28,581 nucleotides of DNA from a bacterium (GTDB lineage Bacteria; Chloroflexota; Dormibacteria; UBA8260; Bog-877). Of the stretch, positions 22,492 to 28,581 are shown one piece after another. The stretch lies in contig JAKAVU010000005.1 in NCBI GenBank assembly GCA_021817185.1, forward strand, positions 1-28,581, in the 5' to 3' direction. Numbering within the stretch: position 1 is the stretch's first letter; every line of letters begins with the position of its first letter. The position numbers and the translations under genes are program-made. Under the pieces are notes generated by a model that was not told where the DNA came from, made no database searches, and saw nothing but the letters and a program-made list of their open reading frames with translations.

Positions 22492-23159
22492 GACCGCACC
22501 CGGGCCATGGCGGTCCGGACGTCCTCCAGGGCCCCCGCGGGAAACTCCTCGGCACCGCCGACCTGCGTTGCCGCGAGTTCAGCCTCGGCCGCCTCCTCCA
22601 GCACCGTCACCAGGGCAGCCGCCGCCTGAGGGGTGCTGCCGAAGACCAGGACGCCATGGTTCCCGAGGAGCACGGCCTGCGTCGAGGGATGCTCCCGAAT
22701 CGCCTCCACGATTCCGGCGACGGACCGCTCCGAACCGCGGGGCGCCCAGGGCACGACGGGCACCTCGGCGGCCTGGCCGAAGCGAAGAAGCGCCTCGTAG
22801 CGGCAGGGGAGGGGCCGGTTCGCCAGCGCGAAGGCGAGCAGGCTGGGCGAGTGGGTGTGGATGATCCCCCCCACCTCGGCGCGAGTGCGGTAGACCTCTC
22901 CGTGCATCGCCACGATCTCGGCGTTGGTGGGATCGAGCGTTCCCTCCACGACCTTGCCGTCGAGCCGGAGCCTGGCCATGCGGTCGACGGTCAGCTCGCG
23001 GACCATGCCGTCCACGGTCAAGATCATCTCCTCTGACGAAAGACGCCCCGATAGGTTGGCGTGGCCGGTGTGGGACATGACCTGGTTTCGGAAGAGCGAG
23101 GCGGCCGCCTCCACGATCGCCTGTCGGACTTCCGGCTCTGTGCGTTGCTGATCAGCCAT
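22488..23159 (-). CDS. Class II aldolase/adducin-family protein
   Basis: A 223-residue cytoplasmic enzyme of the FucA/AraD fold. Expected zinc ligands are His101 and His103 (IIHTHSPS) and His168 (GNHGVLVFG); the catalytic acid corresponds to the region of Glu81 in PTNAEIVAMHGEVY. The N-terminal segment SHTGHANLSGRLSSEEMILTVDG replaces the usual GNxSxR phosphate loop with ANLSGR, so the bound substrate may differ from L-fuculose 1-phosphate; some relatives are decarboxylases or epimerases. ATG at 23159 has an excellent AGGAGGT site five bases upstream. It is the first gene of an aldolase, CMD-like and MarR operon, with a clear promoter 50 bases upstream. Confidence 0.85.
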   Translation of the reverse strand: MADQQRTEPEVRQAIVEAAASLFRNQVMSHTGHANLSGRLSSEEMILTVDGMVRELTVDRMARLRLDGKVVEGTLDPTNAEIVAMHGEVYRTRAEVGGIIHTHSPSLLAFALANRPLPCRYEALLRFGQAAEVPVVPWAPRGSERSVAGIVEAIREHPSTQAVLLGNHGVLVFGSTPQAAAALVTVLEEAAEAELAATQVGGAEEFPAGALEDVRTAMARVRS

Positions 23160-23209
23160 GCGGCACCTCCTGGGTGGATCTGGCCGCAGGGCGGGTAGCC
23201 CGCGACCAC

Positions 23210-23238
23210 ATTGTAGCGATGACTACATTATGCGCCAA
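23210..23238 (-). promoter_or_regulatory. Aldolase operon promoter with embedded inverted repeat
   Basis: On the minus strand TTGGCG (23233-23238) and TACAAT (23210-23215) form a sigma70-type promoter with a 17-base spacer. An inverted repeat, TGTAG (23212-23216) and CTACA (23223-23227) around six bases, covers the -10 and spacer; allowing one mismatch the arms reach 7 bp (ATTGTAG/CTACATT). The layout is typical of a MarR operator that blocks the promoter, and a MarR gene is in the same operon. Confidence 0.65.
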
Positions 23239-23361
23239 TCCCCGAATTCGACCGATAGCCATGATCAGGAGCCGATCTCAAGACACGCTTCGGCCGGCTC
23301 ATGATTCGCGACGGGCGGCGCGGCGGCGGACCTGATCGCGGTCGGCGATGAGGAGCGATGC

Positions 23362-23703
23362 TCAATCCCTGAGGAGGGCGGCGAAGTCGGTCTCGCCAAT
23401 CGCCCGGGCCAACTCCCGCCCCTGCAAATCGATCTCCATGGTGGCGTCGTAGACGAAGCTGTACACGTCCTGGAAGCTGAGCGGGGACAGGCCCCGCAGG
23501 AGCAGGCGCTCTCCCAGCTCTGGGTCGAGCTGCAACTGGAGATTGAGCTCGCGGGCCGCCAGCAGGAGGGATTCCAGGATCCGCACCTCGACGGTGAACT
23601 CGTCGATGAGCACCGGATCGCCGCCCCCCTCGACCAGTTGCGCCAGCCGCGACCGCAGGTCGGCGATCTCCTCCAGGTACTCCGACTGCTCGCTCTCTGC
23701 CAT
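23362..23703 (-). CDS. Small acidic hypothetical protein downstream of hppA
   Basis: A 113-residue Leu/Glu-rich protein with no signal peptide or membrane segment. Residues 1-70 look like a helical hairpin or short coiled coil (SEYLEEIADLRSRLAQLVEGG, then FTVEVRILESLLLAARELNLQLQ). The second half contains LSPLSFQDVYSFVYDATMEIDLQG. I do not recognise the family. ATG at 23703 is preferred over 23739 because GGGGAGAG lies just upstream. It begins 46 bases after the hppA stop in the same direction, so it is probably co-transcribed with the pyrophosphatase. Confidence 0.6.
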   Translation of the reverse strand: MAESEQSEYLEEIADLRSRLAQLVEGGGDPVLIDEFTVEVRILESLLLAARELNLQLQLDPELGERLLLRGLSPLSFQDVYSFVYDATMEIDLQGRELARAIGETDFAALLRD

Positions 23704-23749
23704 CAACTCTCCCCGCCGGGCGCGGCCAACCGGCCGCATCCTTTCCGCG

Positions 23750-25792
<2,043 letters not shown>

Positions 25793-25884
25793 GAGCGCGA
25801 TGACCTCCCAGCCGCGCGGCAAGACTTCCTGAGAACTGTTGGGGCGGGCCTGATCGTGCCAGCGGTGGCGGCCCAAGCTGCCGG

Positions 25885-25905
25885 ATTATATCGGGGTGGA
25901 CCCCG
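25885..25905 (-). promoter_or_regulatory. hppA promoter -10 with adjacent palindrome
   Basis: A perfect TATAAT on the minus strand (25885-25890) lies 93 bases before the hppA ATG. No convincing -35 is present at 17 bases. Directly upstream in the spacer is the inverted repeat CGGGGT (25892-25897) and ACCCCG (25900-25905) around GG, suitable for an activator or repressor. The region is shared with the divergent cinA-like gene. Confidence 0.5.
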
Positions 25906-25950
25906 CAACCGCCATTTCTCCCGATCGACGCTGGGTACCGCCGCCGGCTG

Positions 25951-25964
25951 GCCGGGCGCCCGGC
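25951..25964 (+). promoter_or_regulatory. 14-bp perfect palindrome just before the cinA-like start
   Basis: GCCGGGCGCCCGGC is its own reverse complement and ends three bases before the proposed TTG start at 25967, where a ribosome site would be expected. It may be an operator, or simply reflect very GC-rich sequence. No Shine-Dalgarno sequence is visible here. Confidence 0.3.
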
Positions 25965-25966
25965 TG

Positions 25967-26746
25967 TTGAGCGCGCACAGCTGGATCGTGGCGATCGGGG
26001 ACGAGGTTCTGTCCGGTCACACCCTCGACACCAACTCCAACTGGCTCGCCGCTCAGCTCCGGGAGACCCCGTTTCCGGTGGCTCGGATCACGGTCGTGCC
26101 GGACGAGCCGATGGCGATCTCCGAGGTTGTGGGGGCGGCGGTGAGCCAGCGGGTGGCCCGGGTATTCTGCTGCGGAGGCTTGGGGCCGACCCCTGACGAC
26201 CGCACCATGGCGGCCCTCGCCGACACTCTCGGCCTGGAGCTGGTGGAAGATCCGGCGACCATGGCCCGCATCCGCCAGCGGGTGGCGCGGATGCACGCCG
26301 AGGGCCGGGTGCCGGGTCCGGAACCCAACGAGGGCAACCGCAAGATGGCCCTGGTGCCCCGGGGGGCGCTGGTGCTGCGCAATCCCGTGGGGATGGCGCC
26401 CCCAGTGGCGATTCCGCTACCTGACGGCAGCGAGCCGCGCTGGATTCTGGCCCTGCCCGGGGTCCCTCACGAGCTCCGAGCGATCGTCGAGCAGGAGGCC
26501 ATTCCGACCTTCTGCGGCGGCGAGCGGGCGGTCAGCTATCGAGAGGCGCACTTCCAGGGCGTGCCGGAGTCGCAGTTCTACCCGATCCTGACCCGACTCG
26601 GCGAGGAGTACCCGCAGGTGCACTTCGGCTCCTACCCGCAGAGGGTGCGCGGGAACCTCATCATCCGGGCCTGCTCGGCAGACCCGGATGCTCTGGACCT
26701 GGCGATGGCGGATCTGCTCGAGCACGCGCCGCGAGCAGATCCCTGA
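25967..26746 (+). CDS. CinA-like / molybdopterin-binding (MoCF_biosynth) domain protein
   Basis: A protein of about 259 residues with the N-terminal domain of CinA: WIVAIGDEVLSGHTLDTNSNWLAAQL, then a nucleotide-binding loop CCGGLGPTPDDRTMAALAD, and LALPGVPHELRAIVEQE. These match competence/damage-inducible CinA, whose N-terminal part acts as an ADP-ribose pyrophosphatase in some bacteria. The C-terminal amidohydrolase (nicotinamide-nucleotide deamidase) domain of full CinA is absent, so this is a single-domain version. TTG at 25967 gives an N-terminus (LSAHSWIVAIGDE) of the right length; GTG at 25988 is also possible, and neither has a ribosome site. It is divergent from hppA and convergent with the zinc-ribbon gene, the two stop codons touching as TGATCA. 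Confidence 0.82.
   Translation: MSAHSWIVAIGDEVLSGHTLDTNSNWLAAQLRETPFPVARITVVPDEPMAISEVVGAAVSQRVARVFCCGGLGPTPDDRTMAALADTLGLELVEDPATMARIRQRVARMHAEGRVPGPEPNEGNRKMALVPRGALVLRNPVGMAPPVAIPLPDGSEPRWILALPGVPHELRAIVEQEAIPTFCGGERAVSYREAHFQGVPESQFYPILTRLGEEYPQVHFGSYPQRVRGNLIIRACSADPDALDLAMADLLEHAPRADP
26710..26742. terminator. 11-bp hairpin at the cinA/zinc-ribbon convergent junction
   Basis: GGATCTGCTCG (26710-26720) and CGAGCAGATCC (26732-26742) are perfect inverted arms around an 11-base loop. The hairpin occupies the last 33 bases before the cinA-like stop (26744-26746), which abuts the stop of the convergent gene (26747-26749). Being symmetric, it could end transcripts from both sides. No T-run follows. 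Confidence 0.6.
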
Positions 26747-27064
26747 TCAGCGGGCTACCCGGTGGTTCTCGAAGCAGGCGCTGCAGTAGACGGGCCGATC
26801 GTACTTGGGCTCGAACGGCACCTGGGTCAGGGTGCCGCAGTCGGCACAGACGACCTCATGCATCTGCCGCGGGGGCCGCGGGCCCGAGGAGCCGTAACCT
26901 CCTGCCGAGCCCTGACGGGACGCCTTGGCCAGCTGCCGGCAGGGCTGGCAGCGGGTGGGCTGGTTGACCAAGCCCTTCGACTGATAAAACTGCTGTTCCC
27001 CGGCCGTAAAGATGAATTCCGACCCGCACTCCCGGCAGGTCAGGGTGACGTCGACGAGGCTCAA
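26747..27064 (-). CDS. Zinc-ribbon domain protein (zf-trcl type)
   Basis: A 105-residue protein with two CxxC pairs at the N-terminus (LTCRECGSEF and TRCQPCRQL) and two further pairs at the C-terminus (VVCADCGTLTQVPF and VYCSACFENH), joined by a Gly/Ser/Pro/Arg linker. The FIFTAGEQQFYQSKGLVNQPTRC segment is characteristic of the probable zinc-ribbon family that is frequent in Chloroflexota and related phyla. TTG at 27064 is preferred: it is nine bases after GGAGG and yields the family start MSLVDVTLTC. The ATG at 27073 touches GGAGG directly. Its function is unknown; RNA or ribosome association is a guess from the fold. Confidence 0.8.
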   Translation of the reverse strand: MSLVDVTLTCRECGSEFIFTAGEQQFYQSKGLVNQPTRCQPCRQLAKASRQGSAGGYGSSGPRPPRQMHEVVCADCGTLTQVPFEPKYDRPVYCSACFENHRVAR

Positions 27065-27199
27065 TCCGAGCATCCTCCAACACGAAGCTAGCCAGGACCA
27101 CTCGGTCGTGCCTTGTATCGCCGCCCGGAACTGTCTGGCGGCCGGTACTATAGCAGGCCCGCCGCCAAGTTGCGCGCTTTGCTCAGCCGACCCCGCAAA

Positions 27200-28039
27200 T
27201 CAGAAGGTGAAAAGGTCAATCCCGCCGGCCACCGGGAGCTGGACTCCGGTGACGTATCCGGCTTCTTCGCTGGCGAGATAGCAGACCGCGGCGGCGACGT
27301 CCTCGGGGGTCCCTGGGGCCCGCATCGCGGTTCTCAGCACCATCCGGTCGACCATCTCGGGAGGGGTGGTGCGGAACGACTCGGTGGCGATGATCCCCGG
27401 CACCACCGCGTTGCTGGTGATGCCGTGCCGGGCGCCCTCCAGCGCCAGCGACCGCATCAGTCCGAGCAGCCCCGCGGAGGTGGTGCTGACACTGGCCTGT
27501 CCGAAACCGCCGGCGATACCGGCGATGGAGGACATGAAGATCAGCCGTCCGAAGTTGCGCGCGCGCATGTGCGGCCAAGCCGCCTGGCTGCAGTTGTAGG
27601 CCCCGGTCAGGTTAACCCTGAGATCCCGCTCCCACAGCTCGGGCGATTGGTCCATGATTTGGGCGACATGATCGTGAGCCCCCGCGTTGTTGACCAGGAT
27701 GTCCAGGTGGCCGAATTGCTCCACCATCCGGTCGACCACCTCCCGCACCATCTGGAAGTCGGCCACGTCCATGCGAACCGCCTCCGACCGTCTCCCGAGG
27801 GCCTGGATCTCCCGGGCGGTGCGCTCCGTGAAGACGACCCGATCGGTCACCATCACCCGCGCCATCACGCTGTCGCTGGCTTCTGCGACCCGCTCCAGCT
27901 CCGGGTCGGACTCCACCAGAAGGTCCGCCACCACCACGTCGCAGCCGGCTCTGGCGAGCGCGAGCGCGTTGGCGCGCCCCAGGCCCCTCGAAGCCCCCGT
28001 CACCAGAGCCACCTTTCCCGACAGATCGAACATGGCCAT
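27200..28039 (-). CDS. SDR-family oxidoreductase with degenerate catalytic YxxxK
   Basis: A 279-residue Rossmann protein of the short-chain dehydrogenase/reductase family. The cofactor motif TGASRGLG (14-21), NNAG (117-120), Asn143 (RVNLTG) and the catalytic-serine strand FMSSIAG (about 168-174) are normal. At the YxxxK position the sequence reads VSTTSAG, so Tyr is Val184 and Lys is Ser188; both residues required for hydride-transfer chemistry are missing while flanking sequence is well conserved. There is an insertion of about 25-30 residues after strand 2 (roughly 43-75), as in mycofactocin-type and carveol-dehydrogenase-type SDRs. ATG at 28039 or 28033. It may be a non-catalytic binding protein or use another mechanism. 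Confidence 0.85.
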   Translation of the reverse strand: MAMFDLSGKVALVTGASRGLGRANALALARAGCDVVVADLLVESDPELERVAEASDSVMARVMVTDRVVFTERTAREIQALGRRSEAVRMDVADFQMVREVVDRMVEQFGHLDILVNNAGAHDHVAQIMDQSPELWERDLRVNLTGAYNCSQAAWPHMRARNFGRLIFMSSIAGIAGGFGQASVSTTSAGLLGLMRSLALEGARHGITSNAVVPGIIATESFRTTPPEMVDRMVLRTAMRAPGTPEDVAAAVCYLASEEAGYVTGVQLPVAGGIDLFTF

Positions 28040-28148
28040 CCTGGCACCCGAGTGTACCTGCCTTGACAACGGCCACCACGCCGATCCACCCTTCTCGGTC
28101 AGGGATGCCGCAACCGCCGCGCGCAACTGTGACTTCGAGATCTTCGAC

Positions 28149-28581
28149 TTGACCTGGCGGCGCCGGCCGTGGTCACTCGCACGGCGTCTCATCCCCGCCC
28201 TGGCCGCGGGAGCGCTGCTCGCGCTGCTGCTGGCGGGCTGTGGCCAGAACGGCGAGGCCACCAAGAGCGGCCCTCAGATAATCAGCGCGTCAGCGCATGC
28301 CCTCCTCACCGCCCGCTCGTACAAGTTGCAGGGTACGGTGCCGGTGTCGGGAGGCACCGGCAGCTTCACGTTCGAGGTGGGGGGGCCCCACCTGGGTTCG
28401 GGCACCTTCACGCTGGGCTCCCTCACCTTCCAATTGCGAGAAATCAGGGGCACGGACTACGTCAAGAGCGCCACTCTCTGGGAGCAGGCCGACGGCGGCG
28501 CCCTGCAGGGATTTCTAGCCAACAAGTGGGTCTCCATCCCGGCCGACAACTCGCTGGCTCAGACGCTCACAACCGGGCTTG
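28149..28581 (+). CDS. Putative lipoprotein (3' truncated by window edge)
   Basis: The open frame runs off the window end. From a TTG at 28149 it encodes a positively charged N-terminus (TWRRRPW), a hydrophobic helix and a lipobox LLAGC with Cys31 as the lipidation site. The exported part (GTVPVSGGTGSFTFEVGG, TDYVKSATLWEQ, LANKWVSIP) has the alternating beta pattern of the LppX/LprG-like family of high-GC bacteria, which bind lipids or other hydrophobic molecules. No ATG or GTG is available in frame ahead of the signal helix, and the TTG has no strong ribosome site, so the start is uncertain. It is divergent from the SDR gene across about 110 bases. Confidence 0.65.
   Translation, partial: MTWRRRPWSLARRLIPALAAGALLALLLAGCGQNGEATKSGPQIISASAHALLTARSYKLQGTVPVSGGTGSFTFEVGGPHLGSGTFTLGSLTFQLREIRGTDYVKSATLWEQADGGALQGFLANKWVSIPADNSLAQTLTTGL

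Noticed and set aside
23269..23300. GAGCCG/CGGCTC repeat with flanking ATGAT copies between the aldolase promoter and the small hypothetical gene
   Set aside because: Short arms with a 20-base loop and no supporting context; likely chance in GC-rich DNA.
27137..27167. TGGCGGC/GCCGCCA repeat around a TATAGT box upstream of the zinc-ribbon gene
   Set aside because: No fitting -35, and a loop of 17 bases makes a functional hairpin doubtful; too weak to list as a promoter.
28063..28068. Perfect TTGACA box upstream of the lipoprotein gene
   Set aside because: No -10-like sequence at 16-18 bases downstream on the plus strand.

Overview
The window is very GC-rich, gene-dense bacterial chromosome with many GTG and TTG starts. 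It holds three MarR regulators, a K+-independent type proton pyrophosphatase, a kumamolisin-type protease, a zinc-ribbon protein of a kind common in Chloroflexota and relatives, and a complex-I-like operon resembling the mycobacterial hyc-like locus. Together these suggest a soil-type Terrabacteria lineage (Chloroflexota, Candidatus Dormibacterota or a deep Actinomycetota). No rRNA, tRNA or other marker fixes the taxon, so this is inference. I saw no mobile element, CRISPR array or prophage.

Layout. 1-2.5 kb: the 3' part of a KimA-like permease, a structured intergenic region and a MarR regulator whose 3' end may be frameshifted. 2.4-10.0 kb (minus): a six-gene, overlap-coupled operon for a membrane-bound oxidoreductase of the group 4 hydrogenase/complex I superfamily, in the order hyfD, hyfE, hyfF, hyfG, hyfH-I fusion, hyfB. 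All four [NiFe] cysteine positions of the large subunit are substituted, so this is best read as an energy-converting hydrogenase-related (Ehr) complex rather than a hydrogenase. 10.6-14.0 kb (plus): a probable operon of an FAH-family hydrolase, a second MarR, an aldo/keto reductase and an M55 D-aminopeptidase. 14.06-16.5 kb: a divergent methyltransferase and sedolisin-like peptidase. 16.6-19.9 kb (plus): a DrrAB-type ABC exporter followed by an HD phosphohydrolase. 19.9-21.6 kb: divergent mrp (Fe-S carrier ATPase) and a Fur-family regulator around a compact promoter/operator. 21.6-23.2 kb (minus): class II aldolase, carboxymuconolactone-decarboxylase-like protein and a third MarR behind a promoter with an embedded inverted repeat. 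23.4-25.8 kb (minus): hppA proton pyrophosphatase and a small unknown gene. 25.9-28.6 kb: a CinA-like protein convergent with a zinc-ribbon protein, an SDR that has lost its YxxxK catalytic pair, and the start of a lipoprotein.

How it fits together. The Ehr-like complex and the H+-pyrophosphatase are both ion-translocating energy-conserving machines, one redox-driven and one pyrophosphate-driven. The Ehr-like complex has one to two predicted 4Fe-4S clusters, an intact HyfB antiporter subunit, and a HyfF subunit that lacks the usual TM5 glutamate. Its electron donor and acceptor are not encoded nearby and no hydrogenase maturation genes are present. Two related MarR proteins lie on either side of it. 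The other operons look like small catabolic, export and metal-homeostasis modules.
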